A stretch of DNA of 64,000 nt from Paracoccus gahaiensis (GCF_005048225.1 NZ_SUNI01000005.1:178584-242583), one strand, 5' to 3'; counted from the stretch's first letter, positions 25,625 through 36,074 are shown. Notes: generated from the sequence alone by a model not told the origin. Translations and numbers: made by a program.

Positions 25625-26971
25625 ATGGCCATGGACTGGCTGAAGGCCTCGGCCACCCAGCAGGGCCGCGCGATCCTGGCGGGCGTGCTGGACCCGATCG
25701 ACCAGACCGAGGCCTATCTGGCCGCCGCCAAGGCCCATCCCGACAGCGCCCGCATCTTCGCCCGCCTGACGCCCGAGCGCGCGCGGTCCGAGGCCGTCGC
25801 CGCCCATGACCGCGCCAAGCAGGAACGTCGCCACAGCCTGCTGGACGGCGTGGCGATCAGCTGGAAGGACAATATCGACAGCGGCGGCACGGTGACCGAG
25901 GCGGGCTCCAGGCTGCTGGAGGGGCGGGTGCCCCGCAAGGATGCCAACATCCTGGCCCGCGCGGCCCGGCGCGGCATGGTCTGCCTGGGCAAGACGCATC
26001 TGACGGAGCTGGCCTTTTCCGGGCTGGGGCTGAACCCGGTGACGGCCACGCCGCCCAATGCGCTGGACCCCGATCTGGCGCCGGGGGGCTCGTCCTCGGG
26101 GGCGGCGGTCTCGGTGGCCCTGGGGCTGGCGGCGGCGGCGATCGGATCGGATACGGGCGGATCGGTGCGGGTGCCCGCCGCCTGGAACGGGCTGGTGGGC
26201 TTCAAGCCCAGCCACGGCGCGCTGCCCGAAAAGGGGGTGGTGCCCTTGGCGCGCAAGTTCGACATCGCCGGCCCCCTGGCCCGCAGCGTCGAGGATTGCG
26301 CCCAGCTGTTCGCGATCATGGCCGATCAGCGCGCCCCGGATCTGGACGGGGCGACCGTGGACGGGCTGCGCCTGATGGTGCTGGACGGGCTGCCTTATGA
26401 CGGCGCCGAGGCCGGGCCCGTCGCGGCCTTCCAGGATGCGGTGGACCGGCTGGCCAAGGCCGGTGCCACCATCACCCATGTCACGACCGACTGGCTGGAC
26501 CGCGCCATGGCCCTGTCGCCGCAGCTGTTCGCACCCGAGGCCTATGGCATCTGGCGCGCGCAGATCGAGGATGCGCCCGAACTGATGTGGAAGCCCATCC
26601 TGGACCGGTTCCGGGGCGGGGCCGAGGTCAGCGGGCCGGATTACGTGGCCGCTTGGGAAACCCTGATGCGGGTGCGGCGCAAGTGGATCAAGGAGGTCGT
26701 GGGCGGCTATGATGCCGTTCTGGTCCCCACCGTGCCAATCATGCCCCCCAACGCGCAGCGCCTGATGGAGGACGAGGCCGAGTTCGTCCGCGCCAACCTG
26801 CTGACGCTGCGCAATACCCGCATCGCCAACCTGCTGGGCCTGCCGGCGGTCACGCTGCCGACCGGGCACCCGGCCTGCGGGATCTCGCTGATGGGCCATG
26901 CGGGCCAGGACCGCCATCTGCTGCGCGTGGCGGCAGGGGCCGAGGCCGCGTTGGATGTCGGGACGGCGTGA
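25625..26971 (+). CDS. Amidase-signature (AS) family amidase
   Basis: A 448-aa AS-family amidohydrolase, similar in layout to GatA and bacterial amidases. The Ser-cisSer-Lys triad is visible: Lys81 in SWKDNIDSGG, cis-Ser in PGGSSSGAA (about 156-158) and nucleophile Ser180 in GSDTGGSVRVPA. The physiological amide is unknown; the absence of gatB/gatC neighbours argues against GatA. It starts immediately after the SDHAF4 stop codon with an alternative ATG six bases later. Confidence 0.9.
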   Translation: MAMDWLKASATQQGRAILAGVLDPIDQTEAYLAAAKAHPDSARIFARLTPERARSEAVAAHDRAKQERRHSLLDGVAISWKDNIDSGGTVTEAGSRLLEGRVPRKDANILARAARRGMVCLGKTHLTELAFSGLGLNPVTATPPNALDPDLAPGGSSSGAAVSVALGLAAAAIGSDTGGSVRVPAAWNGLVGFKPSHGALPEKGVVPLARKFDIAGPLARSVEDCAQLFAIMADQRAPDLDGATVDGLRLMVLDGLPYDGAEAGPVAAFQDAVDRLAKAGATITHVTTDWLDRAMALSPQLFAPEAYGIWRAQIEDAPELMWKPILDRFRGGAEVSGPDYVAAWETLMRVRRKWIKEVVGGYDAVLVPTVPIMPPNAQRLMEDEAEFVRANLLTLRNTRIANLLGLPAVTLPTGHPACGISLMGHAGQDRHLLRVAAGAEAALDVGTA

Positions 26972-27056
26972 CGGGGTCTTTGCTGGACGCAAGGGTGCGA
27001 TCACGCTAAAGTTTCCGCCAAGGAACGGGGCGCAGACCCCGGAAAGCGAGGCAGAG

Positions 27057-28259
27057 ATGGCATTCCCCGAGCGGTTCACGAACCTGCCGGACTACGCGTT
27101 CCCGCGCCTGCGGGCGCTGCTGGCGGATATCCCCCCCGGGCTGGCCCCCGGCGAGGCCCCGATGATTCTGACGATCGGAGAGCCGCGCCACCCGATGCCC
27201 GGCTTCGTGGCCGACGTCATGGCCGCCAGCATCGGCCAGCTGTCCAAGTATCCTCCGAACGAGGGCACGCCCGAGCTGCTGGCCGCGATCGGCGGCTGGC
27301 TGTATCGCCGCTATGGTCTGGACGTGGCGCCGGGGCGGCTGATGGTGCTGAACGGCACGCGCGAGGGGCTGTTCAACGCGGCGCTTGCGCTGTGCCCCGA
27401 ACGGAAGACCGGCCAGCGCCCTGCCATCCTGATCCCCAATCCCTTCTATCAGGTCTATGCCGTGGCCGCCGCCGCCGTGCAGGCCGATCCGATCTTTGTC
27501 GCGGCCACGCCCGTCACCGGCAATCTGCCCGACTACGGCGCGCTGGATCCGGCGCTGCTGGACCGGGTGGGGCTGGCCTATCTGTGCTCTCCGGCCAATC
27601 CGCAGGGCGCGGTGGCGGATGCGGCCTATCTGGAGGCACTGGTCACGCTGGCCGAGCGGCATGATTTCCTGATCCTGGCCGACGAATGCTATTCCGAGAT
27701 CTGGCGCGACGCCCCGCCGCCCGGTGCCCTGCAGGTGGCGACCGCCATGGGCCTGCCCGACCGGGTGGTGATGTTCAACTCGCTGTCCAAGCGGTCGAAC
27801 CTGCCCGGGCTGCGGTCCGGCTTTGCCGCCGGCGGCGCGGCCCAGATTGCCCGGATGCGCCAGCTGCGCAACTATGCGGGTGCGCCCCTGCCGCTGCCCG
27901 TGCAGCACGTCAGCGAGGCAGCCTGGGCCGACGAGAATCACGTCGCGGCCAGCCTGGCGCTGTACCAGCAGAAATACCGCATCGCGGACGAGGTGCTGGG
28001 CGACATCCCCGGCTACCAGTCCCCCCAGGGCGGGTTCTTCCTGTGGCTGCCGGTCGCGGATGGCGAGGCCGCCGCGCGCAAGCTGTGGGCGCAGGCGGGC
28101 ATCCAAGTGCTGCCCGGCGCCTATCTGTCGCGCGAGGTGGACGGGTCCAATCCGGGGGCGGGCTTCGTCCGCGTGGCGCTGGTGGCCGATGCGGCGCAGA
28201 CCCGCGACGCCCTAACGCGCCTGCGCGCGGTTCTTTACGACGACACGGCGGAGGGCTGA
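27057..28259 (+). CDS. Class I/II PLP-dependent aminotransferase (DapC-like)
   Basis: A 400-aa fold-type I aminotransferase. Features include the N-terminal [12 protein letters not shown], the cofactor-stacking region, Asn/Asp residues in [11 protein letters not shown] and [10 protein letters not shown], and the PLP Lys in [14 protein letters not shown] (about residue 245). Relatives at this position near ftsK are often called N-succinyldiaminopimelate aminotransferase (lysine/murein synthesis), but this is a position-and-similarity inference. ATG 27057 follows a GA-rich stretch; the stop lies 4 bp before the ftsK ATG. Confidence 0.88.
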   Translation: MAFPERFTNLPDYAFPRLRALLADIPPGLAPGEAPMILTIGEPRHPMPGFVADVMAASIGQLSKYPPNEGTPELLAAIGGWLYRRYGLDVAPGRLMVLNGTREGLFNAALALCPERKTGQRPAILIPNPFYQVYAVAAAAVQADPIFVAATPVTGNLPDYGALDPALLDRVGLAYLCSPANPQGAVADAAYLEALVTLAERHDFLILADECYSEIWRDAPPPGALQVATAMGLPDRVVMFNSLSKRSNLPGLRSGFAAGGAAQIARMRQLRNYAGAPLPLPVQHVSEAAWADENHVAASLALYQQKYRIADEVLGDIPGYQSPQGGFFLWLPVADGEAAARKLWAQAGIQVLPGAYLSREVDGSNPGAGFVRVALVADAAQTRDALTRLRAVLYDDTAEG

Positions 28260-28263
28260 GACC

Positions 28264-30879
28264 ATGGCAAGCTGGCAGGCGAAACATCGCGATCCGCTGT
28301 TCGACCAATCGACCCAAGCGGCGCTGGAACGGCGCGGGAAAGAGGCGCTTGGCGCGGCGCTGATCGTGCTGGGCATCGTCATCGCGATGATGCTGGGCAG
28401 CTGGACGCCCGACGATCCCAGCTTCGGCTCGGCCACGGACGCGCCCGCGCAGAACATGCTGGGCGGGTTCGGGGCCATCGTCGCCTCGGCGCTGATCATG
28501 ATCGCGGGCTATGGGGCCTGGGTGCTGGTCGTGGCGGCCTGGGTCTGGGGGTTGCGGCTGATGCTGCACAGGGGCGAGGAGCGGCTGATGCGCGGCATCT
28601 TCACCCCCGTGGCGGTGGTGCTGGTGTCGGTCTATGCCAGCACGCTGGTGCCGGGGCCGGGCTGGCAGCAGAACTATGGTCTGGGCGGGCATTTCGGCGA
28701 CATGGTGATGGGCGCGATGCTGAACCTGCTGCCGATGAAGGTGCAGCTGGGCATCCGCCTCGCCGCGCTGCTGGCCGCGCTGGCCGTGGTCGCTGCCGGG
28801 GCCTTCGTGCTGGGCTTTGACCGCGAGGAGCTGACCGGGCTGTGGCGCCGCTTCCGCAGCGGCCTGACCCTGGCCGCCCGGGGCGCCATGCAGGTCGGAT
28901 CGCAGGCCGCCGGCGCCGTCCAGCGGATGCGCCAGCCGCGCGAGGACCGGCCCGCCCGGGTGAAGGAGACGACCGTCATCTCGCCCGCCCGCCGCCGCGC
29001 CGCGCCCGCCTCCGAGTTCCGGCTGGAAGAGGAGATGCCCGAGCCCGAGCTGATCGAGCGCGATGCCGACTATGACGGCGACGCCCCCTCCGAGGCCGAG
29101 GTGCGCGGGCGCATCAGCGACGCGATCCGCTCGAGTACGGCAAAATCCTCGGTCCTCAAGACCGTCGCCTCGCGGCTGGTGCAGGGGGGCAGCATCGCGC
29201 CGCCCCCGCCCGAACTGATGCCAGAGCCCGAGCCCGAGGACGACATCGCCGATCCGCGCCCCTTCGGCGCCGAGACGCCGCGCCAGATCATCGCCCCCGC
29301 CCGCAAGCCCGAGCCCTCGAAGACGGCCCGCGCCGAGGCCGAGCCGACGCTGCGCTTCGAGGAGGGCGCCTCGGGCTATGAACGCCCGCCGCTGTCGCTG
29401 CTGTCGGCACCCTCCGAGACCGACGTGGTGCCCGTGTCGCACGAGGCGCTGATGGAGAACGCCCGGATGCTGGAGGCGGTGCTGGACGATTACGGCGTCA
29501 AGGGCCAGATCACCGAGGTCCGCCCCGGCCCGGTCGTGACGCTCTACGAGCTGGAACCCGCGCCGGGCCTGAAGGCCAGCCGGGTGATCGGTCTGGCCGA
29601 CGATATCGCGCGGTCCATGTCGGCCCTGTCGGCGCGCGTCAGTACCGTGCCGGGCCGCACCGTGATCGGGATCGAGCTGCCCAATGCGCGGCGCGAGAAG
29701 GTCCTGCTGCGCGAGATCTTCGCCTCCCGTGCCTTTGGCGATGGCACGCATCCGCTGCCTCTGGCGCTTGGCAAGGATATCGGCGGCGATCCGGTCGTGG
29801 CGAACCTGGCCAAGATGCCCCACCTGCTGATCGCGGGCACCACCGGGTCGGGCAAGTCGGTGGCGATCAACACGATGATCCTGTCGCTGCTGTATAAACT
29901 GACGCCGGACGAGTGCCGGCTGATCATGATCGACCCCAAGATGCTGGAACTGTCGGTCTATGACGGCATCCCGCATCTGTTGTCCCCGGTCGTCACCGAC
30001 CCCAAGAAGGCCGTCGTGGCGCTGAAATGGGTCGTCGGAGAGATGGAGGACCGCTATCGCAAGATGTCCAAGATGGGTGTCCGCAACATCGAGGGCTATA
30101 ACGGCCGCGTCATCGAGGCCCTGCGCAAGGGCGAGATGTTCAAGCGCACCGTGCAGACCGGCTTCGACGAGGAGACCGGCGACGCGATCTGGGAGACCGA
30201 GGAATTCCAGCCCGAGACCTTCCCCTATATCGTCGTCGTCGTGGACGAGATGGCCGACCTGATGATGGTCGCGGGGAAAGAGATCGAGGCCTGCATCCAG
30301 CGTCTGGCGCAGATGGCCCGCGCCTCGGGCATCCACCTGATCATGGCCACGCAGCGCCCCTCGGTCGATGTCATCACCGGCACGATCAAGGCGAACTTCC
30401 CGACCCGGGTCAGCTTCCAGGTGACCTCGAAAATCGACAGCCGCACCATCCTGGGCGAGCAGGGGGCCGAGCAGCTGCTGGGCCAGGGCGACATGCTGTA
30501 CATGGGCAATGGCGCCCGCATCACCCGCATCCACGGCCCCTTCGTCAGCGACGAGGAGGTCGAGGAGATCGTGACCCATCTGAAATCCTTCGGACCGCCC
30601 AGCTACAAGTCGGGCGTGGTCGAGGGGGTCGAGGATGACAAGGCCGACGACATCGACGCGGTGCTGGGCCTGGGCGGCGAGGGCGGCGACGATGCGCTGT
30701 ACGATCAGGCGGTGATGATCGTGGCCAAGGACCGCAAGTGTTCCACCAGCTACATCCAGCGCAAGCTGGCCATCGGCTACAACAAGGCCGCGCGCCTGGT
30801 CGAGCAGATGGAGGAGCAGGGCGTGGTGTCCAGCGCCAACCATGTGGGCAAGCGCGAGGTGCTGGTGCCCGAGGTCTGA
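28264..30879 (+). CDS. ftsK: DNA translocase FtsK
   Basis: An 871-aa septal DNA pump for chromosome segregation and XerCD activation. Four N-terminal transmembrane helices (about residues 30-185), an acidic/Pro-rich linker (about 220-390), the RecA-like motor with Walker [11 protein letters not shown] (about 523-532) and Walker [15 protein letters not shown], and a C-terminal winged-helix gamma domain ([19 protein letters not shown]) that reads KOPS. Length is typical for alphaproteobacteria. It is 4 bp downstream of the aminotransferase gene and 33 bp before the DUF2268-like gene. Confidence 0.97.
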   Translation: MASWQAKHRDPLFDQSTQAALERRGKEALGAALIVLGIVIAMMLGSWTPDDPSFGSATDAPAQNMLGGFGAIVASALIMIAGYGAWVLVVAAWVWGLRLMLHRGEERLMRGIFTPVAVVLVSVYASTLVPGPGWQQNYGLGGHFGDMVMGAMLNLLPMKVQLGIRLAALLAALAVVAAGAFVLGFDREELTGLWRRFRSGLTLAARGAMQVGSQAAGAVQRMRQPREDRPARVKETTVISPARRRAAPASEFRLEEEMPEPELIERDADYDGDAPSEAEVRGRISDAIRSSTAKSSVLKTVASRLVQGGSIAPPPPELMPEPEPEDDIADPRPFGAETPRQIIAPARKPEPSKTARAEAEPTLRFEEGASGYERPPLSLLSAPSETDVVPVSHEALMENARMLEAVLDDYGVKGQITEVRPGPVVTLYELEPAPGLKASRVIGLADDIARSMSALSARVSTVPGRTVIGIELPNARREKVLLREIFASRAFGDGTHPLPLALGKDIGGDPVVANLAKMPHLLIAGTTGSGKSVAINTMILSLLYKLTPDECRLIMIDPKMLELSVYDGIPHLLSPVVTDPKKAVVALKWVVGEMEDRYRKMSKMGVRNIEGYNGRVIEALRKGEMFKRTVQTGFDEETGDAIWETEEFQPETFPYIVVVVDEMADLMMVAGKEIEACIQRLAQMARASGIHLIMATQRPSVDVITGTIKANFPTRVSFQVTSKIDSRTILGEQGAEQLLGQGDMLYMGNGARITRIHGPFVSDEEVEEIVTHLKSFGPPSYKSGVVEGVEDDKADDIDAVLGLGGEGGDDALYDQAVMIVAKDRKCSTSYIQRKLAIGYNKAARLVEQMEEQGVVSSANHVGKREVLVPEV

Positions 30880-30912
30880 CCCTCGGGCACGCGGCGGGGG
30901 ATCTTTCCGACG

Positions 30913-31809
30913 ATGACGATCTGGCACCTGCATCTGCTGAACGCGCGCAACGCCCTGACATGGGTGATGCCCGAGATCCGCGCCACCGCCCGCGCGGCCG
31001 TGGCCCTGGCGGAGGGGCATGTCGATCTGCCGCGCTTCGATCTGATCGTGCGGGCGGCAGGGCAGCCTTTGCCCGACAGCGGCATGGCCGGTCGGGTGAC
31101 CGGGCCGGGGGTGATCGAGGTCACCCTGACGCCCGGACGGTTCCAGCCCGACGCCCTGCGGCGCCTGCTGCTGCGCGAGATGGTGCATCTGCTGCGCACC
31201 GACCGGCCCGGGGGAATCCCCTCCTTGGGCGAGGCGGTGGTCAGCGAAGGGCTGGCGGGGCAGTTCGCCCAAGCGGTGCTGGGCGGCGAGGCCGATGCGC
31301 GCGACGCGATGCGCCCTGCGCAGGGCTCGCTGCGGCAGGCGGCGAACCTGTGGGCGCGGCGGGATTACGATCACGACGAGTGGTTTTCCGGGCGTGGCCG
31401 GATGCGCAGGGGCACGGGGCAGGGCATCGGCCACCGCCTGATCGCCGAGCATCTGGCCCATGCGCCCGGCGAGGATGTCATGTCCCTGCTACTGGCCTCT
31501 GCCGACAGCTTCCGCCCCGCCCTGCGCCGGTTGCTGGCGACCGAGGGGATCGAGGCGCCGGAGGAGGAGGCTGAGGTGAGTGAGGCTGAGGCTGAGCAGA
31601 CACAGGCCAGTGGCGAACCCGAGGTTTCTGAGTTGGATGTCACCGGGAAGGACGCCCTGTCCGAGGATGGGTCCGGGGACGAGCTTCCTGTCGGTGACGG
31701 TGACGAAACCAAGGAACTGATTGCGTCCCGCGACACCGGGGGGCCAGCCCCGTCGCCGGCTGGTCCTCGGACCAGTGGCGGACCAGCCGGCGACCCCCGG
31801 GATATTTGA
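30913..31809 (+). CDS. DUF2268-like putative metallopeptidase with degenerate active site
   Basis: A 298-aa protein resembling the DUF2268 putative zinc protease family in the stretch around residues 84-120 (LLREMVHLLR...LGEAVVSEGLAGQF). The family HExxH is changed: the first His is Arg88, giving RExxH (Glu89, His92 kept), so metal binding is doubtful. After about residue 218 the protein turns into an acidic Glu/Ser-rich tail, and from about residue 276 it is encoded by a dispersed repeat copy containing a strong hairpin. Its occurrence directly after ftsK on the same strand suggests cotranscription. Family call moderate. Confidence 0.6.
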   Translation: MTIWHLHLLNARNALTWVMPEIRATARAAVALAEGHVDLPRFDLIVRAAGQPLPDSGMAGRVTGPGVIEVTLTPGRFQPDALRRLLLREMVHLLRTDRPGGIPSLGEAVVSEGLAGQFAQAVLGGEADARDAMRPAQGSLRQAANLWARRDYDHDEWFSGRGRMRRGTGQGIGHRLIAEHLAHAPGEDVMSLLLASADSFRPALRRLLATEGIEAPEEEAEVSEAEAEQTQASGEPEVSELDVTGKDALSEDGSGDELPVGDGDETKELIASRDTGGPAPSPAGPRTSGGPAGDPRDI

Positions 31810-31818
31810 CGACCGAAG
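31738..31818 (+). repeat. Dispersed GC-rich repeat, copy 4, with 15-bp hairpin
   Basis: The unit holds a perfect 15-bp inverted repeat (31752-31766 and 31780-31794, loop 13 nt, arm GTCGCCGGCTGGTCC), then GACCCCCGGGATATTTGACGACCGAAG, which is the repeat core. It spans the last 23 or so codons of the DUF2268-like gene, its TGA and the following bases. The hairpin could also act as a transcription terminator or 3'-end stabiliser. Confidence 0.75.
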
Positions 31819-31896
31819 GAAGGCAGGCCGGTCGGCTGACCCAAGCACAGGATTCGGAGGCTGCGATCGAGAGGAATTTTGCCCGGTGCCGTCCTG

Positions 31897-32619
31897 TCAG
31901 GCGCGGCGGGGCAGGATGGCGAAGATCAGACCGAGGGCGAGGCCGGTCAGGGCGCCGCCCAGATGCGCCTCCCATGCGATGGAGGGCATCAGCAGCGTCA
32001 GCGCGACGTTCAGGCCCAGGATCAGCGCCACCGCCCGCACCAGCGGCGCCATCGAGCGGCGGCGGCGGCGCAGGGTGATCGCGGCATGGCCCACCAGCGC
32101 GGCGGCCAGTCCGAAGACCGCGCCCGAGGCGCCGACCATGGGCCCGGCCTGCGGCTGCATCAGCGCGAAGACCGCGCCGGCGCCGATCTGGCTGGCCAGA
32201 TAGATCAGCGCCATGCGCCCGGCGCCGATCATGCGCGTCAGCTCCCGTCCCACGGCGGCCAGCGAGATCATGTTCATCGCCAGATGGAGCAGGCCTGCGT
32301 GCAAAAGCCCATAGGTCAGGAACATCACCGCCCCCTGCCCGGGATAGAGGCCCGTCCCGCCTCCGAGGAGGGGCGACCAGAAGCCCCCCAGCATGAGGCT
32401 GACGGCCCGGGCGCTGCCCAGGCCCAGAAGGGGGGCGGCCAGAAGCAGGCCCTCGACCAGGCAGCAGGCCAGGATGACGGCGCGCAGCCAGAGCGGCAGG
32501 CGCAGCGGGCCCTGGCCAAGACGGTAGGTCGAGGTGGTTTCCGGCGCGGGCGCCCGGCCGGGGCGGTCTTTGGGGCGCGGAACGGCCGGGATGGCGACCG
32601 GGCGGTCGGGATCAGTCAT
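31897..32619 (-). CDS. Rhomboid-family intramembrane serine protease
   Basis: A 240-aa six-helix rhomboid. The catalytic Ser165 is in GASGAVFG and the catalytic His219 in WEAHLGGALTG; the L1-loop and HxxxN region are seen in LLHAGLLHLAMNM. The N-terminal 35 residues are polar and Pro/Arg-rich. It cleaves membrane proteins within the bilayer; the substrate is unknown. It lies 59 bp beyond the Trm112 gene on the same strand and faces the DUF2268-like gene convergently. Confidence 0.93.
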   Translation of the reverse strand: MTDPDRPVAIPAVPRPKDRPGRAPAPETTSTYRLGQGPLRLPLWLRAVILACCLVEGLLLAAPLLGLGSARAVSLMLGGFWSPLLGGGTGLYPGQGAVMFLTYGLLHAGLLHLAMNMISLAAVGRELTRMIGAGRMALIYLASQIGAGAVFALMQPQAGPMVGASGAVFGLAAALVGHAAITLRRRRRSMAPLVRAVALILGLNVALTLLMPSIAWEAHLGGALTGLALGLIFAILPRRA

Positions 32620-32678
32620 GCGCGGACCGGCCGGGGGGTGCGGGGCGGATGCCTGCGACAGAGGGCCCTACGCGGGGG

Positions 32679-32882
32679 TCAGTCATCGGCACGGATCTGG
32701 CGGGCCTCGTCGATCAGCATGATCGGGATGCCCGAGCGGATCGGAAAGGCCAGCCCCGCCGCGCGCGACACCAGCTCCTGTGCGGCAGCGTCGTAATGCA
32801 GCGTCGTATGGGTCACGGGGCAGACCAGCGCCTCGATCATGTGGCGGTCGAAGGCGGGGGTCGGCAGGGGGGCGTCGGTCAT
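32679..32882 (-). CDS. Trm112-family (UPF0434) small protein
   Basis: A 67-aa protein of the Trm112/YcaR family, which in eukaryotes activates RNA and protein methylases; bacterial members have no assigned partner. Recognisable as [30 protein letters not shown] and DEAR. Only one of the usual zinc-type cysteines is present. ATG 32882 overlaps the stop of the Lon-N gene by 4 nt (ATGA), so the two are coupled; longer upstream starts would fall inside that gene. Confidence 0.88.
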   Translation of the reverse strand: MTDAPLPTPAFDRHMIEALVCPVTHTTLHYDAAAQELVSRAAGLAFPIRSGIPIMLIDEARQIRADD

Positions 32883-33505
32883 TGCAGTCGTTCCTCGTTC
32901 TCGCCGCCATGCAGGGCGAATTCGACCAGCCCGACCAGCAGCTCGCGCCGGTCCGACAGGGTGGGGGATTCCAGCAGCGCCTGCTTGTCGCCGGTCGAGA
33001 AGGGCAGCATCATCGACAGCGAGTTGATCAGTAGCTCGTCCTCGGCCCCGGCGGCGGCGTCCCAATCGGTGGACAGGTCCTGCGTCTCCATGTAGCGGCC
33101 CAGCAGCGCGAACAGCGCCTTGCGGTCCAGTCCCGGATCCTGCTCGGTCCCGCCCAGATCCCGCACGAAGGAGGTCCAGTCGATCTGCGCCCGCAGATAG
33201 GGGGCAAAGCCCTCCTCGACCTCCAGCAGGCGGAAGCGCGAGACGGCGCCAAGCGAGATCATCATCCGCCCGTCATCGGTTTCGGAAAACGCCACCACGC
33301 GGCCCGCGCAGCCGATGGCCGACAGCCCGTCGCCCTCGGGCTGGATCATGCCGATCAGGCGATGCTCGGTCTTCAGCGCATCCTCCAGCATCTGCAGGTA
33401 GCGCGGCTCGAAGATGTGCAGCGGGATGCGGGCGCGCGGCATCAGCACCGCGCCCGGCAGCGGGAACAGGGGAATGCGGTCGGGCAGGTCGAAGCGGCGC
33501 GTCAT
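32879..33505 (-). CDS. Lon N-terminal-domain protein (LON substrate-binding domain)
   Basis: A 208-aa protein consisting only of a Lon-type N-terminal (PUA-like) domain, without ATPase or protease parts. The motif [23 protein letters not shown] at residues 14-36 is diagnostic. Single-domain proteins of this type are widespread in alphaproteobacteria next to a thioredoxin-TPR (CnoX-like) gene and Trm112, as here; the gap to the CnoX-like gene is 4 bp. Likely an accessory in protein quality control, but this is inference. Confidence 0.9.
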   Translation of the reverse strand: MTRRFDLPDRIPLFPLPGAVLMPRARIPLHIFEPRYLQMLEDALKTEHRLIGMIQPEGDGLSAIGCAGRVVAFSETDDGRMMISLGAVSRFRLLEVEEGFAPYLRAQIDWTSFVRDLGGTEQDPGLDRKALFALLGRYMETQDLSTDWDAAAGAEDELLINSLSMMLPFSTGDKQALLESPTLSDRRELLVGLVEFALHGGENEERLQ

Positions 33506-33509
33506 GGCG

Positions 33510-34421
33510 TCAGGCGAAGATCAGCGAGGACAGCCGGCGGCGGCCCTTCTGGCCGATCGGATCGTTCGGCTTGAGGCTGTCGAAGATGGTGATCAGCTGG
33601 GCCTTCGCGGCGCCCTCGTTCCAGTCGCGGTCGCGGCGGAAGCTGTCCAGAAGGATGTCGATGGCCTCCTCCAGACGGCCCGCCGCATGCAGGGCCTGCG
33701 CATATTCCAGCCGCGCCTGCTGGTCGGCGGGATCGGCCTCGACCCGGGCCTGCAGGTCGTCCAGCGGGCCTGCGGTGGCGGCCTGCTGGGCCAACTGCAG
33801 CTGGGCGCGGGCGGCCTCGACGGGCCCCGATTGCGCGACCGGTCCCGGCACCTGCTGCAGGGTCGAGGCGGCGGCGGCGGTGTCGCCCGCCGCCAGATGG
33901 GCGCGGATCAGCCCGCCCCAGGCTTCGGGGCTTTCGGGCATCTCGCCGATGATGGCGGTGAAGGTCTCGATCGCGTCGGCGGCCTCGCCATCCTCGATCA
34001 TCTGCTCGGCTGCAGCGAGCGCATCGCCCAGGCCCCCGTCATCGCCGGACATCGCGGCCAGCTTGTCGACGAACTGCTTGATCTGGCTGGCCGGCAGCGC
34101 GCCCTGGAAGGCATCGACGGGCTGGCCCTTGAAGAAGGCAAAGACCGTGGGCACGGATTGCACGCGCAGCTGCCCGGCGATCATCTGGTTCTGGTCCACA
34201 TCGACCTTGGCCATGCGGACGCGGCCCTTGTGGCGGGCCACCTCGGCCTCCAGCGCGGGACCGAGCGTCTTGCAGGGCCCGCACCAGGGCGCCCAGAAAT
34301 CGACGATGACGGGCACCTCCATCGAGGCTTCCACGACCTCGGCCATGAAGGTCGCCTCGGTCACGTCCTTGATGAAGTCTTCGGTCTTGGGCGCCTGGGC
34401 CCCGTCGAACAGCATGGTCAT
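33510..34421 (-). CDS. CnoX/YbbN-like thioredoxin-TPR co-chaperone
   Basis: A 303-aa protein with an N-terminal thioredoxin domain (WCGPC, Cys47/Cys50) and C-terminal TPR-like repeats from about residue 125. E. coli CnoX (YbbN) binds GroEL and guards substrates against oxidation; relatives with an intact CGPC may have reductase activity. ATG 34421 (MTM) or 34415 are the best starts; an upstream in-frame start lacks conservation. Probably first gene of a four-gene leftward operon with Lon-N, Trm112 and perhaps rhomboid, divergent from the antiporter gene. Confidence 0.88.
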   Translation of the reverse strand: MTMLFDGAQAPKTEDFIKDVTEATFMAEVVEASMEVPVIVDFWAPWCGPCKTLGPALEAEVARHKGRVRMAKVDVDQNQMIAGQLRVQSVPTVFAFFKGQPVDAFQGALPASQIKQFVDKLAAMSGDDGGLGDALAAAEQMIEDGEAADAIETFTAIIGEMPESPEAWGGLIRAHLAAGDTAAAASTLQQVPGPVAQSGPVEAARAQLQLAQQAATAGPLDDLQARVEADPADQQARLEYAQALHAAGRLEEAIDILLDSFRRDRDWNEGAAKAQLITIFDSLKPNDPIGQKGRRRLSSLIFA

Positions 34422-34562
34422 CTTTGCCCCGGGTGCTTTGGGTTGGATACGGTTCGGCACAATATGGGGCGTCGGGCCAATGAACAAAAGGGCGGAATGT
34501 GCGTTGCCCCGTCGCAGACCTCACGCGGGCGTGAGGCCGAGGGACAAGCACAGGGGCACGCC

Positions 34563-36074
34563 ATGACGCAGACGACCGGGATCACCGACGAGAAACGGGC
34601 CCTGCCGCCCCTGCCATTGGCGCTGCTGCCGATCGTGCTGACGCTGGGGCTGCTGGCGATCCAGCTGTTCTGGTACGGCGATTTCACCCCGCATATCCCG
34701 CTGGTCCTGGGGCTGGCGATCACCGGCCTGCTGGGCGTCCTGCGCGGGCAGAAATGGATGGACATCCGCGAGGGGGTCTTTCACGTCATCCACGTGTCGA
34801 TGCCGTCGCTGTCGGTGCTGATCGTGGTGGGGATGATCATCGGCGTCTGGATCTCGTCCGGGACCGTGCCGACGCTGATCTATTACGGGCTGACCATCCT
34901 GAACCCGCAGATCTTCCTGGTGGCGGCGATGATCCTCTGCGCGGTCGTGTCGCTGTCCTTGGGGACCAGCTGGGGCACGGTGGGCACGGTGGGCGTCGCG
35001 CTGATGGGGATCGGCGCGGGCTTCGGCATCCCGACCTACTGGACCGCCGGCGCCGTCGTGTCGGGGGCGTTCTTCGGAGACAAGGTCTCGCCCCTATCGG
35101 ACACCACGAACCTGGCGCCGGCGGTGACCGGGGTGAATGTCTTCGACCATATCAAGAACATGCTGCCCACGACCGTGCCCGCCATGCTGATCGCCCTGGC
35201 GATCTATGCGGTGGCTGGATACGGGCTGATCACTCCGGCCGAGACCAGCTTTGCGCGGATCGAGGCGATCACCGACACGCTGGCCGCGCAGTTCAGCCTG
35301 GGGCTGGTGCCGCTGATCCCGGCGTTGGTCGTCGTGGTGCTGGCGGTGACGCGGCGCCCGCCGCTGCCGTCGCTCTTCTCGGGCGTGCTGCTGGGCGGGC
35401 TGGTCGCGATCTTCTGGCAGGGCGAGGGGCTGCACGACGTCTTCACCTATGCCCAGTCCGGCTATGCGATCGAGACCGGCGTCGAGGATATCGACAGCCT
35501 GCTGAACGCGGGCGGCATCCAGTCGATGATGTGGACCATTTCGCTGATGCTGATCGCGCTGGGCTTCGGCGGTGCGCTGGAACGCACCGGCTGCCTGGAG
35601 GCGATCATCAACGCCATCATCGGCCGTGTCAAAAGCTTTGCCGCCGTGCAGAGCAGCGCCATCGCCACGGCCTTCGCGACGAATGTGGTGGCGGGCGACC
35701 CCTATATCTCGATCGCGCTGCCGGGGCGGATGTATGCGCCGCTCTATCGCGGGATGGGCTATTCGACGCTGAACCTGTCGCGCGCGGTTGAGGAGGGGGG
35801 CACCCTGATGTCGCCGCTGATCCCGTGGAATGCGGGTGGCGCCTTCGTCATCACCGCCCTGTCGCTGGGGGTGATGGACGGCAACCTGACGAACCTGCTC
35901 TATATCCCGCTGGCCTTCGCCTGCTGGACGGCGCCGCTGATCGGCATTCTTTATGCCGTCACCGGCTGGTTCTCGCCCCGCGCCACCGACGACGAGCGCG
36001 GCGAGTGGGACCGGCAGGACGAGGATGTGCTGGACCTGGGCGATCACGCCCTGGGCGGCGAGACGCCCGACTAG
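34563..36074 (+). CDS. NhaC-family Na+/H+ antiporter
   Basis: A 503-aa inner-membrane antiporter with about 11-12 helices. NhaC-like blocks are SLSLGTSWGTVGTVGVALMGIG, GAVVSGAFFGDKVSPLSDTTNLAP, the paired region FAAVQSSAIATAFATNVVAGDPY and LIPWNAGGAF. ATG 34563 is chosen, since upstream sequence belongs to the divergent CnoX promoter. The stop codon overlaps that of xthA convergently (36071-36074). Confidence 0.92.
   Translation: MTQTTGITDEKRALPPLPLALLPIVLTLGLLAIQLFWYGDFTPHIPLVLGLAITGLLGVLRGQKWMDIREGVFHVIHVSMPSLSVLIVVGMIIGVWISSGTVPTLIYYGLTILNPQIFLVAAMILCAVVSLSLGTSWGTVGTVGVALMGIGAGFGIPTYWTAGAVVSGAFFGDKVSPLSDTTNLAPAVTGVNVFDHIKNMLPTTVPAMLIALAIYAVAGYGLITPAETSFARIEAITDTLAAQFSLGLVPLIPALVVVVLAVTRRPPLPSLFSGVLLGGLVAIFWQGEGLHDVFTYAQSGYAIETGVEDIDSLLNAGGIQSMMWTISLMLIALGFGGALERTGCLEAIINAIIGRVKSFAAVQSSAIATAFATNVVAGDPYISIALPGRMYAPLYRGMGYSTLNLSRAVEEGGTLMSPLIPWNAGGAFVITALSLGVMDGNLTNLLYIPLAFACWTAPLIGILYAVTGWFSPRATDDERGEWDRQDEDVLDLGDHALGGETPD

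Noticed and set aside
27910..31461. A 1183-codon open frame on the minus strand opposite ftsK
   Set aside because: It is a shadow produced by the high GC of ftsK and its neighbours; it is His/Gln/Arg-rich with no domain, while the plus strand encodes recognisable FtsK.
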